A DNA stretch of 64,000 nt from Monodelphis domestica (GCF_027887165.1 NC_077233.1:227688872-227752871); one strand, 5' to 3'. Numbered from the stretch's first letter, positions 44,650 through 55,870 are shown. The notes: generated from the sequence alone by a model not told the origin. Program-made: numbers and translations.

Positions 44650-45830
44650 TTTTAACTTAATTTAATTTTCCCCCAATTACATGTAAAACCAGTTTCCAAC
44701 ATTAAAAAACATTTTTGAGTCTCAAATTTTCTCCTTCTCTCCCCCCAAGATGGTAAGCAATCTGATCTAGATTTTATATGTGCAATTATGTAAAACATTT
44801 TTCCATATTAATCTTTTCATGAAACTTGAACAAAAAAAATTAAGAAAGAAAGTGAAAAGACTTTGCTTTGGTCTGGATTCAGACACCATTAGTTCTTTCT
44901 CTGGAAATAAATGGCTTTTTTTTTTTATCATGAGTTCTTCAGAATTGTTTTTGGATCAATGTACCGCTGAGAATAGCTAAGTTATTCATAGTTGTTCATT
45001 GTACAATATTCCTATCACTGTATATAATGTTTTCCTGGTTCTACTTGACTTTGCTTCAGTTTGTATAAATCTTTTCAGGTTTTTTCTAGGCTCCTCCTGC
45101 TTGTCATTTCTTAAAGCACAATAATATTTCATTATAATCGTATACTATAACTTACTCAGCCATTTCCCAATCAGTGGCTATCCCCTCACTTTCCAATTCT
45201 TTGCCACCACAAAAAGAGCTGCTTTAATATTTTGTCCACATAAGTCCTCCCCCCTCCTTTTTTTTATCTCTTTGGGCTACAAAACTAGTAATGATATTTC
45301 TGGGTCAAAGGAATGTACTGTTTTATAACTCTTTGGGCACAGATCCAAATTTCTTACCAGAATGGTTGAATCAGTTCACAATTTCCCCAACAGTGCCTCA
45401 ATGTTTCAATTTTCCCACATCTCCATCAAGTGTTGTCATTTTCCTTTTCTGTTGTAATAGCCAATCTGATAGGTGTGGGGTGGTACTCAGAGTTGTCTTA
45501 ATTTGCATTTCTCTAATTAATAGTGATTTACAGCATTTTTTGCATGGCTACAGAGAGCTTTAATTACTTCATCTGAGAGCTGTCTGTTCATATTCTTTGG
45601 CCATTCATCAATTGGGAAATGACTTGAATTCTCATACATTTGACTCATTTCTCTATGTATTTGAGAAATGAGGCCTTTATTAGAGAGATGTAAACATTTT
45701 TGAACCATTATGATTACTGTGTAATACTCTCCATCCTATTTCCCCCTGTTTAGTTTCTGACCATCACATCCCCCAATTTGCCATCTTTTATCTCAGCCCT
45801 CTTCCTTTCTCTTCTCCTTTTTTCTTAGTT
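44650..45830 (-). mobile_element. Older L1, 3'UTR and ORF2 C-terminus
   Basis: Inverted tail and 3'UTR (ccccaattacatgtaaaacc), then ORF2 C-terminal sequence in minus sense (ctcagccatttcccaatcag; ctttgggcacagatccaaat; ccagaatggttgaatcagtt). Frames are broken. Similar sequence may extend to about 46090. Confidence 0.85.
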
Positions 45831-46094
45831 TCCTGTAAGGTAAGATAGATCTCTATACCCACTTGATTGGGTATGTTCTTCCCTAACTGAACCAATTCCA
45901 ATGAGAATAAGGTTCATGTGTTTCCCTCCCCACCCTCCTCCTCCCCTTCACTGTAAAAGCTCTTTCTTGCCTCTCTCATGGAGCTTGTTTATTTTCAAAG
46001 AACACAGAAGACTTCTGTATATATTCATCTCTTTAAACATACCATAGCATCAATCAGAGGTCTTTGGTGGACAGACATTTCCAGAGAACTCTTT

Positions 46095-46505
46095 GAGTTA
46101 TGACTCATATTAGCCAATGCTTATTTATGAGATAAAAATGACCCAAAAAACTGTACAAAAATCTATTCCTATTTCAGGAATCTGGGATTCTAGCAATAGT
46201 CCAAGTTTCCAAGACCCTTTCCAACTGACAAAATGTCTGTGCCTTTAGAAATAAGATCAGTGAAAGGCAGAAAGTAAATTTGCAAAAATAGAGACAGCAG
46301 GAATGCAAGCCAGAATCTAGTTTTCTTTCCTTCTTACTACTGAGATATTTCAGAAGTGTCTCCTCAAAAGAGAAGGGAGTCTGTTAACTCCAGAGTTCTT
46401 AAATCTTAGAAAAGAAACTTCAAACCAGAACAAAAGGGTTAAAGTGTTCAACAAGACACAACAGAAAAGTTTGGCCTGGGGACTCAATTTTCTCTTTCTG
46501 CCATA
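46095..46505. other. Unassigned intergenic sequence
   Basis: No gene or confident repeat. Confidence 0.35.
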
Positions 46506-46509
46506 TTCA

Positions 46510-46735
46510 TCTAGGTGCATAGATTGCTGAATTAAGGCTCAGGAAAACGAGTTCAAATCTAGGCTCAGACACATGTGACCTGAAAAAACTGTTTAACCTT
46601 TGTTTTCCTTGGTTTCCTCAACTATAAAATGAGGATAACAATAGCACTAACATTCCAGAATTATTGAGGATCAAATGAGATATTTGTATTTTGGCATAAT
46701 TCCAGCACATAAGGCACAATAAATTTTTTCCCCCT
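46510..46735 (+). repeat. MIR-type SINE
   Basis: gagttcaaatctaggctcag, tttcctcaactataaaatga, ggatcaaatgagatatttgt, cagcacataaggcacaataa. Confidence 0.75.
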
Positions 46736-46768
46736 GCCTTCCTATGAAATGAAGGGGCTGTATTAAAT

Positions 46769-46942
46769 CAGGGCTTCTTAATCTGGGATGTATAAAGAAA
46801 TTTTTTTTGATGTCTACATTTCAACATAATTATTTTCCTTTGCAGTTCCACATAATTTTTGTGTTTAAAAACGTTACTTTGATGAGGGCTCCACAGGTTT
46901 CACCCAACTGCTAAAAGGACACACAAAAGGTAGAACTTCCTG
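46769..46942 (+). mobile_element. hAT-like MITE, copy 2
   Basis: 174 bp from cagggcttcttaatctggga to ggtagaacttcctg. It has the inner landmark gagggctccacaggtttcac shared with the copies at 18413 and 60041. It interrupts a MIR/THER1 tail; the flanks have drifted. Confidence 0.55.
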
Positions 46943-46989
46943 GCCTGGATGATCTAAGTTTTTTTCCCCCAGTTCAAAAGTTTATGATT

Positions 46990-47150
46990 CTGGAGCAGGC
47001 AAATGGCTCAAGGTCCTGGGTTCCAATCTAGTCTCAGACAATTCCTATCATGGTGTCTCTGGGCAAGTCACTTAACCTCAGTTGCCTACTCTTTATTACT
47101 CTTCTGCTTTGGAATCAATTGCTTCTAAGACGGAAGGTAAGGATTAAAAA
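46990..47150 (+). repeat. CORE-SINE (SINE1 type)
   Basis: ctcaaggtcctgggttccaa, ctctgggcaagtcacttaac, tctgctttggaatcaattgc, A-rich end. The head is degraded. Confidence 0.8.
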
Positions 47151-47379
47151 AAACAACCCAAACTGTATGATTCTATTAAATTTTCAAAGATGGTTATCCT
47201 AAGTGCTACATTCAGCCTTTTTAGATCTTAGTGTGCCATATGATGTTTTCAGGCTCTCTGGTTTTCGCGCGGTTATTTCCTTCTCCCTTGCCTTTTTTCC
47301 TGAATGCGTTATTCTGAGTGAAGCAGGGCCACCTATCCTCCCTGCCAAGCCCAAACATTTGATTCAGAAAGCAACACTT

Positions 47380-47617
47380 CCCAAAGGATCAAAGTCCTCT
47401 GATAGAAGATGGAGTCAAATATACAGAACATACTATACAATGTTTCCTCACGGCCAATGTGGGGTTTTATTTTGTTTGACTATGAATATTTGTTTCATTG
47501 AAAGGGTTTTGTTTTTCCCGGTTTTTCTTCTCAGTGGGAGTGAGTGGAATGGAGAGAAAACAAAAAACTGGTTAATTGAAAATAATTAATTTAAAACTTA
47601 AAAAAAAAAAAGCAAGC
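47380..47617 (+). mobile_element. Polyadenylated insertion with 11-bp TSD
   Basis: Flanked by identical aagcaacactt at 47369-47379 and 47618-47628, and ending in an A12 tail with gcaagc filler. The 238-bp body, with ttgactatgaatatttgttt and tcttctcagtgggagtgagt, is not a SINE type I can name; it is likely the 3' end of a LINE. It lies 70 bp from the second CpG island. Confidence 0.75.
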
Positions 47618-47965
47618 AAGCAACACTTAGTAAATCTGACGAAATCCTGAACACCAGAAAATTCATTGGAGTGGATTCACTTTTTCTTACTCAGCTGCGG
47701 GGCCCTCTGTCCTTTTCAAACTCCGGTCTCCCTCACAGCTCAGCTCTCTCCCGAATCTCCCAGTGATAACCCCTCCAGCCTACCGCACCTTAGCTCCGGC
47801 CCTACCCCATGTCCGGTTATAGCCCCTCCCCTCCCACTTCCCCCTCCCAACTTTGGCCCCTCCTCCTCCCCTCCTGCTCGGCTCCCCTCCGGTCTCCCTC
47901 TCCGCCCTTCGGGAGGCGGGGCGCTCCTTTCTAAATGTGCCTCCTTGACGCAGTCGCGAACTGAG

Positions 47966-48013
47966 CCAATCCCCTTGCATATGCGGGCTGCTCTGGAACC
48001 GAGGGTGACCAAT
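47966..48013 (+). promoter_or_regulatory. Paired CCAAT boxes
   Basis: gagccaatcc (CCAAT at 47966) and tgaccaatcc (CCAAT at 48009), 43 bp apart in the same orientation, typical of NF-Y-dependent TATA-less promoters. A start site 50-110 bp to the right would be expected. Confidence 0.6.
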
Positions 48014-48059
48014 CCGTTGGCTGCTGGGTCTCCTGCGGCTTCCTCTGAGAGCCTGGGCC

Positions 48060-48235
48060 GGGCCGGGGCTGTGCGTCGGGTCGGCGGCCGTGGGAGGGGA
48101 GGGTCCTGGGTTTGTGCCTTAGCTGACAGCGGAGGGAGGGAGGATATTGACGGTGCCCGGAGCTCCCCCAGCTCTAGATCTTCCATCGCTGCCCACTTCT
48201 GGATGGGCCGCCATCTGCTCGCAGCCCCTACTGAG
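48060..48235 (+). other. Putative first exon of the rightward gene
   Basis: The right boundary is a consensus donor, ACTGAG|GTGAGT, at 48235/48236. The left boundary (start site) is a guess from the CCAAT spacing. It includes gccgccatct at 48207-48216, a YY1-type site often found just downstream of start sites. An ATG at 48203 gives exactly 11 codons to the donor (MGRHLLAAPTE), so the exon could be coding in phase 0, but 5'UTR is more likely. Candidate gene by position: TECPR1, a tectonin/PH-domain autophagy and lysosome protein; its known N-terminus was not found downstream. Confidence 0.5.
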
Positions 48236-48419
48236 GTGAGTCCCGAGGTAGCACATCTGCGGGGTTGGGGGGGGGGGGAGGTTGGGGGAGGGGCGGCAGG
48301 GGGCTGAATCACATCTGGATGGGGGCGGGGCTCCAAAGCAGCTCCAGAACCTGGTGTGTTGTGTTGGTTCTTGAAGAAGTTCTGGGCGGGGGTAGAATGG
48401 GGAGGTGGGCGGCCTAGGT

Positions 48420-48720
48420 CGGAATCCAGAGTATGGCCAGCACTGGTTTAAATGGGGGAAAGTGGAGCCGAGCAGGAAGCTGAAGACATTCTCGTCTCCT
48501 CATCTGGATGACTTTGAAGAGGTAGGGCTGGGGCTGCTGATCTGATTTACTGAGGAACTGGAACTGGTGTAAGTGGGACCTATTCTGAGATGGTTTAGCG
48601 GACTGAATTGGCTGCTTCGGGGGAGGGCAGAGCAGAATGATGAGGAAGGCTTTTCTTCCCCCTCCCCCTTCCCCTCCCCATGTTTGCAGTTAGAGATTGC
48701 TCTTGTTCTTCTCACACCTT
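48420..48720. other. CpG-island shore, unique sequence
   Basis: Moderately GC, no repeat. May hold intronic regulatory elements. Confidence 0.4.
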
Positions 48721-48724
48721 GGGA

Positions 48725-48800
48725 GAGTCAACTAGCATTTATTTAATGCCTACAGTGCTCCGGGCACTATGCTAAAAATCTCTAGGATAAGATAAGCATC
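48725..48800 (-). repeat. L2/MIR-type 3'-end repeat
   Basis: tagcatttatttaatgccta, cagtgctccgggcactatgc. Confidence 0.5.
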
Positions 48801-48804
48801 GGTA

Positions 48805-50510
48805 ACTGCTAGATCAACTTGTAATGATCCACGCAAGTATTTAGACCTTGTATTTTGTGTGTCATCTTGTTAGAATCTGGAATTTATTAGAGAATTGTTA
48901 TAATTTGGAGACATCCAATTCTTCAATAACAGCGTGTTTCCTGGCCAGTCTTGAGAAGTGGGTGTCAGGCACACCAGAATAAACCTGTTTGTAATGGGAT
49001 TTACTATGGGCAGATGGTCAGGGGGTTGGGAGCTTTTCACATATGCTGCTTGTGACAATGCCATAAAACATGCTGATACTCTCTCTGAGTGACTGCAAAC
49101 ACTTGTTTCCAAAAGAGAAAGAAACTTAATTGGGAGGTTGGACTAACTTGCCTGTGAAAGAAATAAGTTTCTTGGCCAGCTATTTTTACAGAAGAAATAA
49201 GGTCAATTTAAAAAAGAAAATTGGACTCTACTGCCATTCAGGTTTAGCTTTCATTGTTACAGCTCACCTGAGGATCTTTAGTACCTAAAATGTAACCACC
49301 TAATTATGCATGGGCCTTGCACATAGTAGGTAGTAAATGTTGAATGAAATTCCAAGCAATACTTGGAATTGATTGTGTTGTCCTAGAGTTCCCATGGTGT
49401 TTTCTTTCCATATCTCTTTGAGTGATATATAGTATATAGACTTTTGATAGGCAGATTGTATAAATAGTGCAGTGTCTTTTCAGACACCATCTGAAACACA
49501 TTTTCTCAGCTGAGTAGAGTTTAGCAGAAATGAAATCTAGGGAATTCAGTTTAGCTAGTCTTCTTCCTCCCTCCTTTCCCCCAGCTCCATTTCCTGAAAT
49601 TTTGCAGAATCTTTTGACTTCTGAAAAAATTTGTGGTTACATATATATGGAAGAAGTTGTTATAGTGTTTATGAGTGTATGGTTTTCAGATTGGCAACCA
49701 GAGTACTCTTAATGGAATGATGGAAGGACTAAATGCTTTGCTGTATGAGTTTTTGGTTGGTCAGATAGTAAACCTGTTCAATCTGGCATCCTGCATCTTC
49801 AGAGGAAGACTATTCCCTGAGGGTGCCAGTTTTTGTCCTCTCAGAGAGAAACAGGGAGAAGTAATGATCTATAAGACCTATTTTGAGAGGTATGGGTTAT
49901 GGAAGAAAATTCTGTATTCAGTTTTAAACACAAGACTGCCAGAAATAATTTTTATTAATTTTTTATTATTCTCATCTAAGCATTTTTCTGCTTAGGAAGA
50001 GGTAAACCCAAAGTAGCAGTCTCTTTGTCCTTATAACATCTCTCATAACACAAGCCATGTCAAAGTCAAGGAGGTAGAGAGCATATCTGAACAAAGAAAA
50101 TTTTACTTATTGAGACTGAGAAAAAGTCCAGTGTTTAGATAACAGTTCATTTAACAGTTTGCTTCTTCAAACCAAACAATAGTTACTTAAAATTTCTGAT
50201 ATATTCTAAAGGCATCCTTTCTTAAACCATTCAATTTATCTATAATAGGAATAGATAATGACACTAGAATAAAATATTTCCTGTTCTATATATGTTTAAC
50301 AACCTTGATCCATTTTCCAGAACCCTAGAGTTTTCTTTAATAGTTTTCCTAACAGAAAGGTTTTAGAAAAATAATTTAGTGGAAGGAATTGTTATTTTAG
50401 AAGTTTATGTACTTGATAAATGTTCTTGGTAGGTCTGGAAAGAAATTTTAGACTGTAGAAGTATTTGTTTCCTAATATTTTCATTAAGGAAAAAAGAGAC
50501 CTTAAAATGC
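48805..50510. other. Unique intronic sequence
   Basis: About 1.7 kb with little recognisable repeat beyond a possible L2 end near 49310-49345 (cacatagtaggtagtaaatg). No exon recognised. Confidence 0.4.
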
Positions 50511-50511
50511 T

Positions 50512-51508
50512 TTTTTGTTGTTCAATCATATCCAACTCTTTTTAACCCCAGGTGGGTTTTTTATTTTCATTTTTATTTTATTTTTTGAAAATTTTATTTA
50601 ATTAGTCAATTTAGAACATTTTTCCTTGGTTACAAGAATCATATTCTTTCCCTGCCCCCCCCCCCCATCCCTTCCTGTAGCCTATGGGCAATTCCACTCA
50701 ATTTTACATGTATCCTTGATCAGAACCTATTTCCATATCCTTGATCAGAACCTATTTCCATGTTGTTGGTGTTTGCACTAGGATGATCATTTAGAGTCTA
50801 CATTCCCAATCATATCCCCATCGTCCCATGTAATCAAGCAGTTGTTTTTCTTCTATGTTTCTTCTCCCACAAAACTCTGAATGTGGATAGTGTTCTTTCT
50901 CGAAAATCTCAGTTGTTCTGGATGACTGCATTGCCACTAATGGAGAAGTCCATTACATTTTATTGTACCACAGTGTATCAGTCTCTGTGTACAATGTTCT
51001 CCTGGTTCTACTCCTCTCACTCTGCATCACTTCCTGGAGGTTGTTCCAGTCTCCATGGAATTCCTCCACTTTATTATTTCTTTGAGCACAATATCCATAT
51101 TATATCCATATCCAACATATACCACAATTTGTTCGGCCATTCCCCAATTGAAGGGCATCCCCTCATTTTCCAATTTTTTGCTACTACAGTCTTTTAGCGC
51201 CCTTTGGGCATAGTTCCAAATTGCCCTCCAGAATGGTTGGATCAATTCACAACTCCACCAGCAATGTATTAATGTCCCAACTTTTTCACATCTTCTTCAA
51301 CCCAGTTGGGTTTTTTTTAATGGAGATCCTAGAGTGGTTTTCTATTTCCTTCTCCAGCTTAACTTAGAGATGAGGAAACTGAGGCAAAGAGGGTTAAGTG
51401 ACTTCCCCAGGGTCACATGGCTAGTAAGTATCTGAGTTCAGATTTGAATTCATGAAAATGAGTCTTCTTGATTCCAAGCCCAGGGCTCTATCTACTGTGC
51501 TGCCCCTT
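50512..51508 (-). repeat. MAR1-type SINE split by an L1
   Basis: The tail part 50512-50560 (ttgttgttcaatcatatcca) and head part 51300-51508 (gaggaaactgaggcaaagag; gacttccccagggtcacatg) form one inverted MAR1, joined across a diverged duplicated aaccccaggtgggtttttt / aacccagttgggttttttt. Confidence 0.8.
50561..51299 (-). mobile_element. 5'-truncated L1 inside MAR1
   Basis: Inverted tail, 3'UTR with a C-run (about 50657-50668, the complement of the G tract) and ORF2 end (ggccattccccaattgaagg; gccctccagaatggttggat). An internal deletion removes part of the ORF2 C-terminus between 51175 and 51190. The 3'UTR also has a short duplication (ttgatcagaacctatttcca at 50717 and 50740). Confidence 0.9.
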
Positions 51509-51509
51509 A

Positions 51510-52165
51510 AAATGCTTTCACAGGATCAAAAATACCTTCTTATTCTGGGGTGGCACAGTGCCTGAAATTCTTACAGTTAAAAGACTGATTCCTTTGCATC
51601 TTTTGGAAGGTATTTTTATTTTTAAGAGTTCTTTATTAAAATAAAAGTACCATTGCTTTATGTGTTGTGAGCTAACACCTGAAAGGATGTCTTTATAAGA
51701 ACTGGGTGATGTTCTTTTCTGTTCTTAGCTGAGTAGCCAAGGTCTTTCTTTCCTTACAGACTTTCTTCCTTTCCACTCTTCTCTTGTAGTACTGAGAATC
51801 CTCAGGGCTCCAGGGATTTCTCTCTAGTCAACCTAATTATTCCATTGTTTTTACATGGTAATTACTGCCTATTCATTTCCCTGAATGAAGTTTTAACAAA
51901 TACTTGTCAAAATAGAAACCCAAACATAGACTGCAATACTTCATCAAGAAGTACATAATTGGCTGTTTGCACAGTTAATAGTGAAGTAGGAGAGATATTG
52001 GAGCTCTTTTATATAAAAATAACATAGTTATTTTTAAAAAATTCAAATAATTTACACATTTGTAATTTTCTATAATCTGTTTTCATTCAAATGATACCAT
52101 CTCAAAATACCATTCCTTAAAAGTAGGTTTAAATAGGTCCCCTTTAGGGAGTCTAGTCAGAGGGA
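51510..52165. other. Unassigned intronic sequence
   Basis: No exon or confident repeat seen. Confidence 0.4.
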
Positions 52166-52167
52166 CA

Positions 52168-52383
52168 GGAGACTTTCTTTTTTTTTTTTAAACCCTTACC
52201 TTCCGTTTTAGAATCGATATTGTGTATTGGTTCCAAGGCAGAAGAGTGGTAAGGACTAGGCAATGGGGGTTAAGTGACTTGCCCAAGGTCATACAGCTGG
52301 GAAGTATCTGAGGCCAGATTTGAGCCTAGGACCTCCTGTCTCTAGGTCTGGCTCTCAATCCGCTGAGCTACTCATCTGCTCCC
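52168..52383 (-). repeat. Marsupial CORE-SINE (SINE1 type)
   Basis: Well preserved: T-run, aacccttaccttccgtttta, tattggttccaaggcagaag, gacttgcccaaggtcataca and gagctactcatctgctcccg. Flanks ggagactttc and gggagtctttc look like a diverged TSD. Confidence 0.92.
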
Positions 52384-52429
52384 GGGAGTCTTTCACTGTA
52401 TTCTCTTTATCTGTCCAGCTAGCTATGGT

Positions 52430-53035
52430 CTCATATCTCTTCCCTTTTTCATTTTTTCCCCACTCTTTTGACTGTCTGGCTTAGATCTCAGTGTTCAACC
52501 AAACTGCTTTCTTCAAAGTTATCAATGATTTCTTAATTGCCAAATCAAATGGTCTTTTCTCAATCCTTATACTTCTTAACCTTTCTATAGACCTTGATTC
52601 CGTGTCCAACCTGTTCTTGATAATCTTTTTTCTTTAGCTTTCCATGACACTAATCTTTCCTTATTTTCCTACCTGACTGTTGCTTCATCTAGGCCCAATA
52701 ATTCACAGTGTCCATTCCTGGACCTTCTTCTCTTTTTCCTGTATGATATTTTGCTTCATATTGTTATCAGTTCCCATTAATTCAATAATCATCTCTATGC
52801 TAATAATTCTCAGATCCACTTATCCAGCCATAATCTCTCTCCTGACCTCCAGATTCCATCTTCAGTTACCTATTGGACATCTCACACTGTATTTTAAATT
52901 TAGCATTTTTCAAACTGAACTCATTTTTCCTACCAAACTCTCCCTTCTTCCACACTTCCTTATTACTATTGCGGGTACCACCATCTTCCTAGTCATCCAA
53001 GCTCAAAACCTAGATGTTGCCTTCAACATCTTAAT
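52430..53035 (+). mobile_element. L2 LINE, RT region
   Basis: Decayed L2 reverse transcriptase in plus sense: gttatcaatgatttcttaat, atcatctctatgctaataat (the YADD box now reads YANN in the best frame), then ctgaactcatttttcctacc. It continues at 53659 after an L1 insertion. Confidence 0.78.
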
Positions 53036-53036
53036 C

Positions 53037-53658
53037 TTTTTTTTTTTAAGCACAGAGACTTTTAAATTCCTTACGTTTCAAATTCTTTCTCTTTCTTCCC
53101 CCCTCTCAATGAGGAGGCAAGAAAAAATAAAACAAAATCTATTACAAATATGTATAGTCATGCAAAACAGATTAGTATTAGCCATGTTCCAAATATTATA
53201 ATAACCACAACAACAAACAAAAATGGTAAAAGAAAGAGAAAAAAATTGCTTCATTCTTCCATCGAGCTATTAATTCCCTATTTGGAGGTGGATAACATAT
53301 TTCCTCAAATCTTTTGGAGTTGTTATCTTTATGTCAGTCACTTACTAAATCTTTTAAAGTTGAATTTCTTTACAATATTGCTCTTACTATGAAAATTGTT
53401 CTCTTGGTTCTATTCATTTTGCTTTTTATCACTTCATATAAATCATCCCAGGTTTTACCAAAACAATCCCCTTCATCATTTCTTAGAGCACAATAATATT
53501 ACATCACATTTCATATACTATCTCTTGTTTCAGCCATTTCTCAGCTGATGGGTATCCCCTCAATTCCCAATTCTTTGTCACCACAAAAAGAATTTCTTTA
53601 GATATTTTTGTACATATTGGTTCTTTTCCTCTTTCTTGGATCTCCTTGGGGTATAGCT
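53037..53658 (-). mobile_element. Older L1 inserted in L2
   Basis: T-run, then 3'UTR and ORF2 end in minus sense (ttctcttggttctattcatt; tttcagccatttctcagctg; ccaattctttgtcaccacaa), breaking the L2 copy. Confidence 0.85.
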
Positions 53659-54430
53659 CTTGACACTTCATTCTCTCAACTCCTCATATTCAATCCATTG
53701 CTAAATCCTGTCATATCTTTGTAACATCTCATGTATAAAAAACACCCCCCTTCTTTTCTCTGACACCGTGGTAGGCTAGGTATAGGTCTTCCTCACCTGA
53801 CACCTGGATTATTGCAATATCCTGCTGGTTGATCTCTTCCTCAAATCTCTCTCCATTCCATGCTATCTTCCACCCTCTGTCAACGAGACAGACAGACAGA
53901 CACACACACACACACGCACACACACACACACACACCACCTCCAGAATGAAATATAAAATCCTCCTTTGACATTGAAAGCCTCCTTAACTCCATCCCCTCT
54001 TAGCTTTTCAGTTTTCTTACACTTTACTCTTCCTACCTATTATGTGATTCAATGATACTACGTTCCTTACTATTCCTTGCACTCCTTCTGACTCACTGAC
54101 TTGTCTGCATCCTTGGAATTTTTTCCTTTCTCATCTCTACCTCCTGGGCTTCCTTCATGTTCCAGCTAAAGTCCCACCTTCTACAAGAAATCTTTTTCAA
54201 TTCCTTTTAAGTCGAGTACCTTTCCTTTGTTGATAATTTCCATTTTATCCTATCTGTACTTTGTTTGTACACAGTTCTTTTCAGGCTGTCTCTTTCCAGT
54301 ATACCAAACTCCTTGAGATCAGGGACCATCTTTTTGCCTTTCTTTAAGATATATTTGTTAAAGACTTAGTAACTAGTCCATAGGAGGCACTTAATACATA
54401 TTATTTTACTCAGCTTGACAGATATTTATC
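53659..54430 (+). mobile_element. L2 LINE, 3' part
   Basis: Resumes L2 with ttcaatccattgctaaatcc, cacctggattattgcaatat, ccagctaaagtcccaccttc and actccttgagatcagggacc to a terminus near 54415. Confidence 0.82.
53886..53934. repeat. (GACA)n/(CA)n microsatellite in L2
   Basis: Short gaca run followed by about 20 CA units with one G interruption. The Cys/Val-repeat minus frame here is an artefact. Confidence 0.93.
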
Positions 54431-54434
54431 TACA

Positions 54435-54895
54435 TATAAAAGTATTTACAAATACATACACATAGCACAAGGAAGGTTTATTTAAGACCTCTGCTAGGTC
54501 TTAAATGAGTGCTATAGACAATAAATATATTCTCAATAAGCAGGAAGCAGAGGGGAAGAGGTTGTGAATTGCAGAATCAACAATTCTTTTCCCAAATGAT
54601 TTGACTTGTCATTTTGACCTTTTGGTTGCTACATTGGAATCCCAGGATGGTCACTCTTAGATTTATTTCAAGTATACTAGCTTAGAACTTAAAAGTAGAT
54701 ATCAACTTTCTAAAATACATAAAAAATACATTTAAAAAGAACAGCATTCTTATTCCCATTGGTTTTAAAGAAATGAAATACTTTTATAATTAGATGTTTT
54801 CATTTTTGGTGTCTTTTCCTCTGTGTTTTTGCGTTCTGCTTTTTATTTTCTCCTACAGTTCATGCCCTATTATGCATTTCCCACACATTGGCTTT
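54435..54895. other. Unassigned intronic sequence
   Basis: No exon or confident repeat. Confidence 0.35.
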
Positions 54896-54897
54896 TT

Positions 54898-55077
54898 TCC
54901 TTACTTTCTATCTTGTATTAATTGTAAAGTATAAGAATAGTATGGGTTAGGCAATTGAAATTGAGGTGGCTTGTTCAGGGTCATACAACTAGGAAGTGTC
55001 TGAGATCTAATTTGAACCCAGGTCCTCCTGACTATGCCTGGCTCTATAACCACTGTACTATTTAGCTGTCTGCCCCA
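54898..55077 (-). repeat. CORE-SINE (SINE1 type)
   Basis: ttaggcaattgaaattgagg, gttcagggtcatacaactag, gaacccaggtcctcctgact, inverted head at 55065. Confidence 0.82.
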
Positions 55078-55234
55078 TTCCTCTCCCTGCATTGATTCTT
55101 AATGTTGAGTTCCTTTTTCTTCAAGGTGGTTACTGGTTCTCCTGCTTGTTTCCTTCTTGATAGATCTCCCCCTTTTTGACATTTTCAAGATCTTTTTTAT
55201 GGAAAAATCTCTTTTTTTATCTGTCTCAGGTTTT

Positions 55235-55420
55235 GAAAGATCTGAATTCCTGGAGTTTATTGAGTAGGAGTTGGGGTGACATTCAGACTTGGGCATTAGA
55301 AAGATCACTTTGACCACTGAGTGGTCTGGAATAATAGAGAACCAGCCAGCAGATTATTGCAGTAGTCCTGGTATGAAGTGAGGAGAGCCTGCATCTGAGT
55401 GGCCACAGTGTCAGAGGAAG
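55235..55420. repeat. Old dispersed repeat (same family as 62345)
   Basis: ctggagtttattgagtagga, gaaagatcactttgaccact and ttattgcagtagtcctggta continue the repeat body seen at 40360 and 62820. Confidence 0.5.
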
Positions 55421-55574
55421 GAAGGGGGGCGTATAATGTAACCCTGCTGTTCCATAGTTAGTATTAGTATCTGTGAGTGTATATACCCCGGCAGAACTGA
55501 GGGGGGCCTGACCTCAAGGCATTGTGAATTAGCTTCTAGACAAAAGACAGGCACAGAAGCCCGGATTCTACCCT

Positions 55575-55870
55575 ACAGAATCACAGTCTCTCATAGTTGG
55601 AGGGACCTCAGAGGCCATCTAGTCCAATATGTCCTTGAACAAGACTTACGCTGAAGAGTTCCAGTGAGAAAGATCCTAGGTTGTCCCCATTCCTCATGTC
55701 TAATGGCTCCCCTGCCCCAGGCCAGTTCTCTTTAGGATAGTCTTAGGAAAGCCTTCAGAGCCCATCTTGTCGAACTTAGTCCTTTTATAAATGAAGAAAC
55801 TGAACTGAAGCAAAGCATCAGAAGTAGGATTTGAGTCCAGATTTTCAAATTTCAGAGCAGTGTTCTTTTT
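55575..55870 (-). repeat. THER1/MIR-type sequence, compound
   Basis: gttggagggacctcagaggc and catctagtccaatatgtcct at the left, then a second MIR-like stretch around 55770-55870 (ataaatgaagaaactgaact). Confidence 0.55.

Larger units (their letters stand above)
47690..48420 (+). promoter_or_regulatory. CpG island / promoter of a rightward gene
   Basis: GC-rich, CpG-dense sequence in an AT-rich setting, with C-rich SP1-like tracts (47815-47900), two CCAAT boxes, a YY1-like site and a splice donor all oriented to the right. Synteny suggests TECPR1: in human, as I recall, BRI3 and TECPR1 are adjacent and divergent. The sequence alone does not identify the gene. Confidence 0.75.

Noticed and set aside
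47666..48336. 213-codon plus and 198-codon minus ORFs over the CpG island
   Set aside because: Overlapping frames on both strands with Pro/Ser/Arg composition reflect GC-rich DNA with few stops. No domain, and a splice donor cuts through them.
49675..49995. 106-codon plus ORF as exon 2 of the rightward gene
   Set aside because: No match to TECPR1 as I know it, no clear acceptor/donor pair, ordinary AT-rich composition.
52680..53201. 173-codon hydrophobic plus ORF
   Set aside because: It runs through an L2 RT region in a shifted frame and into an inverted L1; hydrophobicity comes from pyrimidine-rich codons.
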